This document shows positions 8,765 to 15,974 of a stretch of 64,000 nucleotides of DNA, piece after piece. How positions within the stretch are numbered: the stretch's first letter is position 1; each line of letters starts with the position of its first letter. This DNA comes from Amycolatopsis pretoriensis (GTDB taxonomy: Bacteria > Actinomycetota > Actinomycetes > Mycobacteriales > Pseudonocardiaceae). The notes under the pieces are model-generated. The model saw only the letters and a program-made list of their open reading frames with translations. It ran no database searches and was not told where the DNA came from. A program made the position numbers and the translations under genes. The DNA lies in the NCBI RefSeq assembly GCF_900107925.1, contig NZ_FNUJ01000011.1, positions 124,001 through 188,000 of the forward strand. The letters run 5' to 3'.

Positions 8765-9447
8765 CGCCCGTGCTGCGCGTCCACGAGGTCACGCGCACCT
8801 ACCCCGGCGGGGTGGCCGCGCTCGACGGCGTCTCGCTGTCGCTGGAAAACGGCGAGATGGTGGCGATCGTCGGGCCGTCCGGGTCCGGGAAGTCCACGCT
8901 GCTGCACCTGATGGGCACGCTGGACCGGCCGTCGTCGGGGCGCGTCGAACTGCACGGTCACGACGTCGCCGCGCTGCCGGACCGGAAGGTCTCGGCGCTG
9001 CGCTCGCGCTGGATCGGGTTCGTGTTCCAGCAGTTCTTCCTCGACGAAGGGATGAGTGCGGTGGACAACGTGTGCACCGGCCTGCTGTACGCGGGGGTGC
9101 CGCGGCGACGGCGGCGCGACCGGGCCTTGGCCGCGCTCGACCGCGTCAAGCTGGGACACCGGGCGTGGCACCGGCCGGGGGAGCTGTCCGGTGGGGAACG
9201 CCAGCGCGTCGCGATCGCGCGGGCCGTCGTCAACGAGCCGTCGATCCTGCTGGCCGACGAGCCGACCGGCAACCTCGACACCGGCACCGGCGCGTCCGTG
9301 CTTTCGTTGTTGGGCGAGTTGTCCGCGGATGGGACCACGATCGTCGTGATCACCCACGACCGCGAGATCGCGGCGGGCATGCCGCGCCGGATCGAGCTGC
9401 TCGACGGGCACCTGCGCCTCGACACCGGCCTGGTGGGTGCGCGGTGA
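8761..9447 (+). CDS. MacB/LolD-type ABC transporter ATP-binding protein
   Basis: 228 residues. Walker A GPSGSGKST at residues 38-46, Q-loop VFQQFF, signature LSGGERQRVAIAR, Walker B SILLADEPTGNLDTG and the switch His in VITHDRE. The length and the PTGNLD sequence place it in the MacB/LolD/FtsE group that powers mechanotransmission transporters. GTG start coupled to the adaptor gene, and its own stop overlaps the permease start. Confidence 0.93.
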   Translation: MTPVLRVHEVTRTYPGGVAALDGVSLSLENGEMVAIVGPSGSGKSTLLHLMGTLDRPSSGRVELHGHDVAALPDRKVSALRSRWIGFVFQQFFLDEGMSAVDNVCTGLLYAGVPRRRRRDRALAALDRVKLGHRAWHRPGELSGGERQRVAIARAVVNEPSILLADEPTGNLDTGTGASVLSLLGELSADGTTIVVITHDREIAAGMPRRIELLDGHLRLDTGLVGAR

Positions 9448-10649
9448 CCGCGGTGCTGCTGCCGGAACCGGCCCGGCTCAAGCCGCCGGACGTCGTCGCG
9501 CTCGGGGCCCACGGCATGCGGACGCGGCCGGTGCGCGCGGTGCTTTCCGCGCTGGGCATCGCGATCGGCGTCGCGGCGATGGTCGCCGTGCTCGCGATCC
9601 CGGCGTCCGGCGCGCAGGCCCTGCACGACCGGCTGGCCGCGCTCGGCACGAACCTGCTCACCGCCGGGCCGGGGCAGACGCTCTTCGGGCAGGACGCGAC
9701 GCTGCCCGACGACGCCGTCCCGATGGCCAAGCGGATCGGGCCGGTCCAGGCGGCCAGCGGCACGGGGAACACGTCGGCGAGCGTGCGGCGCAGCGACAAG
9801 ATCGCGCCGGACGACACGTCCGGGCTCGCGGTGTACGCGGCGAAGCCGGACCTGCTGGCCGTGCTCGGCGGGAAGGTGCGCGTCGGTGCCTTTCTCGCGG
9901 CGGGCAACCAGGACTACCCGGTGACCGTGCTCGGCTCGCAGGCCGCGGCCCGCCTCGGCATCGACCACGTCGACCCGGCGCGGCCGCCGCAGGTGCTGAT
10001 CGGGACGCAGTGGTTCACGGTGGTCGGGATCCTTTCGCCGATGCCGCTGGCCCCGGAGGTCGAGCGGTCGGTGCTGGTCGGCTGGGACGTCGCGAAGCGG
10101 CTGCTCGGGTTCGACGGCCATCCGTCCACTGTGTACGTCCGTGCGGAACAGTCGCAAGTGGACGGTGTGCGCTCGGTGCTGGGTGCGACGCTGAACCCGC
10201 AGGCGCCGAACGAGGTCGAGGTCCGCCGCCCGTCGGACGCTCTCGCCGCGCAGAAGCTCACGGACACGACGTACAGCGCGCTGTTCCTGGGCTTGGGTGG
10301 CGTCGCGCTGCTGGTCGGCGGGGTCGGGGTGGCGAACACGATGGTGATTTCGGTGCTGGAGAGGAGACGTGAGATCGGCCTGCGGCGCGCGCTCGGGGCG
10401 ACGAAGAGGCAGATCCGCGGCCAGTTCCTGGCGGAGTCGGTGTTGTTGTCCGGGCTGGGCGGGCTGGCGGGGGTGCTGGCCGGCGTGCTGGTGACGGCGG
10501 GGTACGCGCTGAGCCAGGGCTGGCCGGCGGTCCTGCCGTGGGCCACGCTGGCCGGCGGCGTCGGCGTGGCGGCCCTGGTGGGGGCGATCGCGGGGGCGTA
10601 CCCGGCGGTCCGCGCGGCCCGGCTGGCGCCGACCCAAGCCCTGGCCTGA
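9444..10649 (+). CDS. MacB-type ABC transporter permease (FtsX-like)
   Basis: 401 residues from a GTG overlapping the ATPase stop. One N-terminal transmembrane helix (about residues 25-47, LSALGIAIGVAAMVAVLAI), a large extracytoplasmic MacB_PCD-like domain to about residue 270, then three C-terminal helices of the FtsX type. The cytoplasmic loop ERRREIGLRRALGATKRQI between helices is the hallmark of the family. With the adaptor and ATPase it should form a MacAB-like exporter or envelope-stress transporter, likely regulated by the divergent two-component system. Followed by two tandem hairpins. Confidence 0.92.
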   Translation: MTAVLLPEPARLKPPDVVALGAHGMRTRPVRAVLSALGIAIGVAAMVAVLAIPASGAQALHDRLAALGTNLLTAGPGQTLFGQDATLPDDAVPMAKRIGPVQAASGTGNTSASVRRSDKIAPDDTSGLAVYAAKPDLLAVLGGKVRVGAFLAAGNQDYPVTVLGSQAAARLGIDHVDPARPPQVLIGTQWFTVVGILSPMPLAPEVERSVLVGWDVAKRLLGFDGHPSTVYVRAEQSQVDGVRSVLGATLNPQAPNEVEVRRPSDALAAQKLTDTTYSALFLGLGGVALLVGGVGVANTMVISVLERRREIGLRRALGATKRQIRGQFLAESVLLSGLGGLAGVLAGVLVTAGYALSQGWPAVLPWATLAGGVGVAALVGAIAGAYPAVRAARLAPTQALA

Positions 10650-10653
10650 CGGC

Positions 10654-10727
10654 CGGGGGCGGCACTTTCACGTGAAAGTGCCGCCCCCGAGTGGGACCGG
10701 GACGGAGCTTTCGTAGGGAAAGCTCCG
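10654..10727. terminator. two tandem hairpins ending the ABC operon
   Basis: First a perfect 36-nt palindrome (10654-10689) with core CTTTCACGTGAAAG and GC-rich arms CGGGGGCGG/CCGCCCCCG. Then a second hairpin, CGGAGCTTTC (10703-10712) pairing with GAAAGCTCCG (10718-10727). They lie directly after the permease stop. No U-tract follows, as is common in actinomycetes. Confidence 0.65.
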
Positions 10728-10857
10728 CCCTGGTGCGTGCACTGGCCCGGCGCCCGCTACCTCCGAGCGTGCGGATCCGGAACACCGCACGCTGGGAGAT
10801 TCCTGCCCCTCGCCCGGCGGGTTGAATGAGCGGCGAACCCGAGCGAAGGGGGCCGCT

Positions 10858-12375
10858 GTGGTGCGGGTCGAGGCGAACCGGCGTGACTTCCTCCGTGGGC
10901 TGGCAGCCGCCGGCGCGGGGCTCGCCACCGCGGGGATCGCCCCCGCCGTCTTCGCCCAGGAGGCCGCCGCGGCCGGCTCGGAACCCGTCGTCGTCCTCGG
11001 GGCCACCCTCGTCGACGGCACCGACGGCCCGCCCCTCCCGGACTCGGCCGTCGTGCTGGTCGGCGACCGGATCGCCTGGACCGGTCCCGCCGCGCACCTG
11101 CCGTCGCCGACCGGGGTCCGGACCGTCGACGGCCGGGGCCGCTACCTCGTGCCCGGCCTCTGGGACCTGCACACCCACGGCCTCGACCTCGAGGCGATCT
11201 TCCCGCCGCTGCACCTGGCCAACGGCGTCACCGGGATCCGCGAGATGTGGGGCTACCCCGAAAACCGCGCGACCCGCGACAAGATCGTCCGCGGCGAGCT
11301 GGCCGGTCCGCGGGTCGTCATGGGCAGCTCGATCATCGACGGTCCCGTCTCCATGCTGCAGCCGCCCGTGACGACAGTGGCGACGGCGGCCGAGGCGCGC
11401 GCGGCCGTCCGGACCGCGGTGGCCGAGGGCGCCGACTTCGTCAAGGTGTACTCCTACCTGGGCGCGGAGGCTTTCGCGGCGGTCGCCGACGAGTGCCGCC
11501 GGGCCGGGCTGCCGTTCGCCGGGCACTGGCCGTACCGCGTCCCGCAACCGGTCGCGAGCGACGCCGGCCAGCGCAGCTTCGAGCACCTCTTCGGCGTCCC
11601 GCTCTACACGTCGGCGCACCGGGACGAGTTCCTCCGGACGCTGGCCGCGACGCCGTTCGACCCGGCGGACCGGCGGTCCTTCTTCGTCCTCGCCCGGGAG
11701 CTGGACCGGCGCGCGACCGAGGCGTTCAGCCCGTGGCGCGCCCAGGAGTTCTTCGGCCGGCTCGTGGGAAACGAAACCCGGCTGAGCCCGACGATGGCCG
11801 TCAACAAGGTGCTGTGTTCGCCGCTCGACACCTACGCGCACGACCCGCGGCTGAAGTACGTGCCGCGGGACGTGCGGGACGCCTGGGTCGAGCAGGCGCG
11901 GATCCGCACGCCGGTCACCCCCGAGGAGATCGCGCAGCAGGCTGCCTACTTCGACGCGCAGGTGGAGCTGGTCGGCGCGGCGCACCGGGCCGGCGTCCCC
12001 CTCCTCGCCGGCACGGACTGCCTGAACCCGTACGTCTTCCCCGGCTTCAGCCTGCACGACGAGCTGGCGCACCTGGTCGACGCCGGACTGTCCCCGCGGC
12101 GGGCGCTGCAGGTGGCGACCCGCGACGCGGCGGCGTTCCTCGGCCGGTCCGCGACGGCGGGCACGATCGCCCCCGGCAAGGTGGCCGACCTGGTGCTCCT
12201 CGACGCGAACCCCCTGGCCGACATCCGCGCGATCCGGCGGATCGACACGGTCGTCGCGGCCGGGCGGGTGTACGACCGCGCGGCGCTGGACCGCCTGCTG
12301 GCCGACGTCGAAGCGTCGACGAGCGCGGGGGCGAACGCCAGGTCAGTGGGCTTGCCGGTGCACAGCTGCTGCTGA
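10858..12375 (+). CDS. Tat-exported amidohydrolase-superfamily enzyme
   Basis: 505 residues from GTG, preceded by GAAGGGGG at suitable spacing. The N-terminus has the twin-arginine motif RRDFLRG, a hydrophobic stretch and AXA-type cleavage near FAQEAAAA, so the enzyme is probably exported folded. Metal-binding features of imidazolonepropionase-like amidohydrolases are visible: DLHTHG (HxH) near residue 100, later GHWPYR and EHLFG histidines, and LAGTDCLN Asp. The C-terminus carries the usual composite beta domain (GKVADLVLLDANPL). Substrate unknown. Stands alone, between a terminator and a TTG-started membrane glycosyltransferase gene. Confidence 0.85.
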   Translation: MVRVEANRRDFLRGLAAAGAGLATAGIAPAVFAQEAAAAGSEPVVVLGATLVDGTDGPPLPDSAVVLVGDRIAWTGPAAHLPSPTGVRTVDGRGRYLVPGLWDLHTHGLDLEAIFPPLHLANGVTGIREMWGYPENRATRDKIVRGELAGPRVVMGSSIIDGPVSMLQPPVTTVATAAEARAAVRTAVAEGADFVKVYSYLGAEAFAAVADECRRAGLPFAGHWPYRVPQPVASDAGQRSFEHLFGVPLYTSAHRDEFLRTLAATPFDPADRRSFFVLARELDRRATEAFSPWRAQEFFGRLVGNETRLSPTMAVNKVLCSPLDTYAHDPRLKYVPRDVRDAWVEQARIRTPVTPEEIAQQAAYFDAQVELVGAAHRAGVPLLAGTDCLNPYVFPGFSLHDELAHLVDAGLSPRRALQVATRDAAAFLGRSATAGTIAPGKVADLVLLDANPLADIRAIRRIDTVVAAGRVYDRAALDRLLADVEASTSAGANARSVGLPVHSCC

Positions 12376-12423
12376 GCGCCCGGTAATCTCGGCCGGTCGA
12401 AGACCTGGGTTCGAGGGGGCGCG

Positions 12424-13641
12424 TTGACTGGGCGGAAGCTGGCGTGGTCGCTCGCGGTACTCGAAATCGCCGCCGTCGTGGTGGTCCTGGTCCTCAAGCG
12501 GTTCGACGGCCTGGACCTCGAGGTCTACCTCGGCGGGGCCAAGGCGCTGGCCGAGCAGGGCTCGCCGTACGACGCCTGGGTGCCGACCACGCACCAGATC
12601 CTGCTGCCGTTCACCTACACGCCGTTCGCCGCGGCCGCGTTCTGGCCCGGCACGCTGCTGCCCTTCGCCGTCACGATGAAGCTGGTCAGCATCGCGTCGA
12701 TCGTCGCGACCGGCGTCGTCGCCTACCTCTACGTCGCGACGCTCAACGGCTCGCTCACCGACGCCTCGAAGGTCAACGGCCGCGCGGTCGCCGCCCTGGT
12801 CGCGATCGGCGCGCAGCTCGCCGGGGCCCTGCTGGAGCCGGTGCGCTCGACGCTCGGCTTCGGCCAGATCAACGCGCTGCTCATGGTCCTGGCCGTCCTC
12901 GACGTCCTGCTCCCCGGTGACCGCAAGCGGACGAAGGGCCTGCTCATCGGCGTGGCGGCGGCGATCAAGCTGACGCCGGCCGTCTTCGTCGTCTACTTCC
13001 TCTTCCGCCGCGACTTCCGCTCGGCCGCGCGCGTGGTCGCCGGGTTCGTCGCGGCCGGGGCGCTGCTGTGGCTGATCCGGCCGTCGGCGTCCGTCACGTA
13101 CTGGACGAAGCTGGTCTTCGACGCGGGCCGCATCGGCGGCGTCGACTACGTGGGCAACCAGTCGCTGCACGGCTTGACCGTGCGTGCCGGCTGGCCGGAG
13201 TTCGCTTGGGTGCTGGCCGCGCTGGTGGTGATGGCCCTGGTCGCGGTGATCATCGCGCGCGCCGAACCGGTGCTCGGGCTCACCGCGTGCGCGCTCGGCG
13301 GGCTGCTGGTCTCGCCGATCTCGTGGACCCACCACTGGACGTGGTGCGTGCCGATCCTGGTGCTCGCCGGGTGGTACGCGTGGCGCTTCGACCGGGCGAT
13401 CCGGTGGGTGGCGGCCGCGGTCGTCGCGGCGGGACTGGCGTTGTTCATCGTCGGGCCGATGTGGTTCGCGCCGCGCCCGGCGCCCTCGGTGGGCTGGTGG
13501 CTCGCGACGGAGTCCTACGAGCTGTTCGGCCTGGTCCTGCTGGTCCTCGCCGCGTTCGCCGCACCCCGTCTGAAAGCCGTGAATGGCACATCGAGGGACG
13601 CTGAGTCCGTCAATGTGCCATTCACGGACAAAGTCAGCTGA
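12424..13641 (+). CDS. GT87-like (DUF2029) polytopic membrane glycosyltransferase
   Basis: 405 residues with about ten hydrophobic helices. The first loop carries FDGLDLEVYLGGAKALAEQGSPY, with the acidic residue pattern expected after the first helix of GT-C enzymes such as PimE, which transfer mannose or arabinose from polyprenyl-phosphate donors on the outer face of the membrane. The later WTHHWTWC segment also fits DUF2029. The TTG start is chosen because a GAGGGGG precedes it. The last about 20 codons (from KAVNGTSRDA) are read from a dispersed palindromic repeat, so the natural C-terminus has probably been extended by the repeat; the stop then overlaps the convergent serC gene by 8 nt. 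Confidence 0.75.
   Translation: MTGRKLAWSLAVLEIAAVVVVLVLKRFDGLDLEVYLGGAKALAEQGSPYDAWVPTTHQILLPFTYTPFAAAAFWPGTLLPFAVTMKLVSIASIVATGVVAYLYVATLNGSLTDASKVNGRAVAALVAIGAQLAGALLEPVRSTLGFGQINALLMVLAVLDVLLPGDRKRTKGLLIGVAAAIKLTPAVFVVYFLFRRDFRSAARVVAGFVAAGALLWLIRPSASVTYWTKLVFDAGRIGGVDYVGNQSLHGLTVRAGWPEFAWVLAALVVMALVAVIIARAEPVLGLTACALGGLLVSPISWTHHWTWCVPILVLAGWYAWRFDRAIRWVAAAVVAAGLALFIVGPMWFAPRPAPSVGWWLATESYELFGLVLLVLAAFAAPRLKAVNGTSRDAESVNVPFTDKVS
13577..13627. repeat. dispersed palindrome, copy 1 (GTGAATGGCACAT family)
   Basis: CCGTGAATGGCACAT at 13577-13591 pairs with ATGTGCCATTCACGG at 13613-13627; the inner part GAGGGAC/GTCCGTC pairs imperfectly. It lies where two convergent genes meet (glycosyltransferase and serC) and is translated as the glycosyltransferase tail. 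Copies 2 and 3 are at 23337 and 60313. Confidence 0.85.
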
Positions 13642-14758
13642 GCCGCTCGACGACGTACTCGATGCTCTGCGTGAGCTTCGTGATGTCGTCCGGGTCGATG
13701 GCCGGGAACAGGCCGACGCGCAGCTGGTTGCGGCCCAGCTTGCGGTACGGCTCGGTGTCGACGATCCCGTTGGCGCGCAGCACCTTCGCCACCGCGGCGG
13801 CGTCGACGTCGTCGGTGAAGTCCACGGTGCCGACGACCTGCGAGCGCAGGTCCGGGTCCTTCACGAACGGCGTGGTGTAGCTCGTCTTCTCGGCCCACTC
13901 GTACAGCCGCGACGACGAGTCCTTCGTGCGCGCGGTCGTCCAGGCGAGACCGCCCTGGCCGTTCATCCACTCGATCTGCTCGGCGAGCAGGAACAGCGTG
14001 GCCACGGCCGGGGTGTTGTACGTCTGGTCCTTGCGGGAGTTGTCCAGCGCGGTGGTCAGCGACAGGAACTCGGGGATCCAGCGGTCGCCGCCGCCGATCT
14101 CGCCGATCCGCTCGACCGCGGCGGGCGAGGCGAGCGCGATCCAGAGCCCGCCGTCCGCGGCGAAGGACTTCTGCGGCGCGAAGTAGTAGACGTCGAAGTC
14201 CTCGGCCTTGACCGGGAGCCCGCCGGCGCCCGAGGTGGCGTCGATCGCGACGAGCGCGTCGCCACTGCCTTCGGGACGGCGGACCGGCACGGCCACACCG
14301 GTGGACGTCTCGTTGTGCGCCCAGCCGACGAGGTCGGCGCCGGCTTCGTAGACGATCTCGGGCGCGCTGCCCGGCTCGGCCTTGGTGACGATCGGGTCGG
14401 CCAGGAACGGCGCGCCCTTGGTCACGGTGGCGAACTTCGAGGAGAACTCGCCGTAGGTGAAGTGCTGGGCGCGCTCGCGGACCAGGCCGAAGGCGGCCGC
14501 GTCCCAGAACGCCGTGGTGCCGCCGTTGCCGAGGACGACTTCGTAGCCCTCGGGCAGGGAGAACAGCTCGGCCAGGCCCGCCCGCACGCGCCCGACGAGG
14601 GACTTGACCGGCTTCTGCCGGTGCGACGTGCCGAGGTAGGTGGAGCCGGACTCCGCCAGGGCGCTCAGCTGCTCGGCGCGGACCTTCGACGGTCCGCAGC
14701 CGAAGCGGCCGTCGGCCGGCTTGAGGTCTGCGGGGATGGTCAACTCAGCGTCGGTCAT
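13634..14758 (-). CDS. serC: phosphoserine aminotransferase
   Basis: 374 residues, class V aminotransferase of the actinobacterial SerC type. It starts with MTDAELTIPADLKPADGRFG and the FGCGPSKVR substrate-site segment; the PLP-binding lysine is Lys197 in YYFAPQKSFAADGG. It converts 3-phosphohydroxypyruvate and glutamate to phosphoserine, the second step of serine synthesis, and also serves pyridoxal-phosphate synthesis in some bacteria (pdxH lies 18 kb away). SerC follows sepH in M. tuberculosis too; here about 8.6 kb separates them. The ATG start at 14758 gives the conserved N-terminus. Confidence 0.93.
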   Translation of the reverse strand: MTDAELTIPADLKPADGRFGCGPSKVRAEQLSALAESGSTYLGTSHRQKPVKSLVGRVRAGLAELFSLPEGYEVVLGNGGTTAFWDAAAFGLVRERAQHFTYGEFSSKFATVTKGAPFLADPIVTKAEPGSAPEIVYEAGADLVGWAHNETSTGVAVPVRRPEGSGDALVAIDATSGAGGLPVKAEDFDVYYFAPQKSFAADGGLWIALASPAAVERIGEIGGGDRWIPEFLSLTTALDNSRKDQTYNTPAVATLFLLAEQIEWMNGQGGLAWTTARTKDSSSRLYEWAEKTSYTTPFVKDPDLRSQVVGTVDFTDDVDAAAVAKVLRANGIVDTEPYRKLGRNQLRVGLFPAIDPDDITKLTQSIEYVVERLS

Positions 14759-14895
14759 GTGGCCAGTCTCTCAGGTCGGGATGCGGCTGGTGAAGGTGGT
14801 TCTTTGGTGTCCAATATGTGAAACAAGAGGTGTTCCGGGCACCGGGACGCCCGCCGTCGACTGTAGGGGGCTAGCCCGTCCGGCGGCTTCTCGCG

Positions 14896-14945
14896 GCGGG
14901 CCGTGGGGGTAAAACCGCTGTCCGCGACCCGGGGACGCTCGGTAG
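14896..14945 (+). repeat. 50-nt direct repeat, copy 1, upstream of a membrane protein gene
   Basis: GCGGGCCGTGGGGGTAAAA (14896-14914) followed 25 nt later by CGGTAG (14940-14945) and then CTTC. The same pair of blocks recurs at 15775-15825. It is just 10 nt before the GTG start of the next gene, so it may contain its promoter; no standard -35/-10 is obvious. Confidence 0.6.
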
Positions 14946-14955
14946 CTTCACGGCC

Positions 14956-15825
14956 GTGAACGGGGAGGGAGCGCCGCGGTGGTGGCTGTTGTGGAGCTTG
15001 GGCGGGATCACCGTCGTGCACCTGGTGGCGAACGGCGGCTGGACGCCGGAGACCACCATCGGGCTGCCGATCGGGCTGGCCGTGACCCTCGTGCTGGTGT
15101 TCGTCCGGCGGCTGCCGTGGTGGCTCACCGGTGAGCTGCCCGCCCGGCGCCGGGGCCTGATCCTGGCCGGTCTCGGAGGCTTGGCGCTGCTGGACGCGGT
15201 GATCGTGGCCGCGCTGTTCGCCCACCCGCCCCACGGCGCCGACGTGGTCAACGCCGGGGTGGTCGTCGCGATCTTCGGGGGCGGGACGGCGTTCGCCGCT
15301 TCCCGGCTGGTGCCGAGGCGGCCGTCGACCCGGCGCGCGAGCCTGCGGCGGCGCCTGTGGGCGGCGACCGCCGCGGTGTGGTCGGCCGGCGCCGGGCTGC
15401 TCGCCCTCGAGGCCGGTGCCATCGTCCTGACCGGCGGCTGGCTGCCGTGGTTCATCCCGATCGCCGGCGGGGTGGCCGTGGTGGCGCTTGCGGTGTGGCG
15501 GTCCGACCTCGCGGGCCCGGCCCGCTGCCTCGCGACCGACCGGTGGACGCCGGTCGCGGCCGCGTCGTTCGACGTGCGCCCGGGCGAGCCGGTGGACGGC
15601 TGGGCGGTGTTGCCGGACGACGTCCGGATCCGGTTCCACCTGCCCGTGACGCCGCCGGACATCGCGGCCGAGCTGGCCGGCCGGCGCCGGCTGTGGCTGG
15701 CCGGCTGGCCGTCGGAACACCTGGTCGCCGGTTTGCCGGACGGGGACAGCTACGCCGTCGGGACCATCGGGCACGCGGGCCGTGGGGGTAAAAACACGGT
15801 TCCCGCCGGTTCCGGGCGCCGGTAG
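14956..15825 (+). CDS. unknown membrane protein with four predicted helices
   Basis: 289 residues from GTG (NGEGAPRWWLLWSLGGITVV). Hydrophobic helices near 12-28, 36-52, 66-92 and 138-178 are followed by a soluble C-terminal domain of about 110 residues (from RSDLAGPARCLATDRWTPVAAA) with a beta-rich look. I do not recognise the family. The last about 17 codons (HAGRGGKNTVPAGSGRR) are encoded by the second copy of a 50-nt direct repeat whose first copy precedes the gene, so the native end may be slightly earlier. A strong hairpin follows the stop. Confidence 0.65.
   Translation: MNGEGAPRWWLLWSLGGITVVHLVANGGWTPETTIGLPIGLAVTLVLVFVRRLPWWLTGELPARRRGLILAGLGGLALLDAVIVAALFAHPPHGADVVNAGVVVAIFGGGTAFAASRLVPRRPSTRRASLRRRLWAATAAVWSAGAGLLALEAGAIVLTGGWLPWFIPIAGGVAVVALAVWRSDLAGPARCLATDRWTPVAAASFDVRPGEPVDGWAVLPDDVRIRFHLPVTPPDIAAELAGRRRLWLAGWPSEHLVAGLPDGDSYAVGTIGHAGRGGKNTVPAGSGRR
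15775..15825 (+). repeat. 50-nt direct repeat, copy 2
   Basis: GCGGGCCGTGGGGGTAAAA at 15775-15793 and CGGTAG at 15820-15825, separated by 26 nt; the TAG stop of the membrane protein lies in the second block. The spacer is also partly similar to copy 1. No gene starts downstream on this strand. Confidence 0.7.
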
Positions 15826-15843
15826 GTTCCTGCACTGGCTTGC

Positions 15844-15881
15844 GGGCCCCGCTCACCACCCTGGGGGTGTGAGCGGGGCCC
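15844..15881. terminator. GC-rich hairpin after the membrane protein gene
   Basis: GGGCCCCGCTCAC (15844-15856) pairs perfectly with GTGAGCGGGGCCC (15869-15881). It lies 18 nt after the stop, before the convergent beta-lactamase-like gene. Confidence 0.7.
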
Positions 15882-15907
15882 GGCGGGTCGGCGCGGATGC
15901 CGGCCGC

Positions 15908-15966
15908 GACGTCATGAACGAGTCGTTCACCGCGTCCGGCGCCCTGAAAGAGTCGTTCATGACGTC
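15908..15966. repeat. second palindrome family (GTCATGAACGA type) between convergent genes
   Basis: Left arm 15908-15929, starting GACGTCATGAACGA, pairs with right arm 15945-15966, ending TCGTTCATGACGTC; 20 of 22 positions complement. The arms also share the direct element GAGTCGTTCA. Ends 8 nt before the stop of the convergent hydrolase, a position typical of a bidirectional terminator. Confidence 0.6.
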
Positions 15967-15974
15967 CGGGCGAG

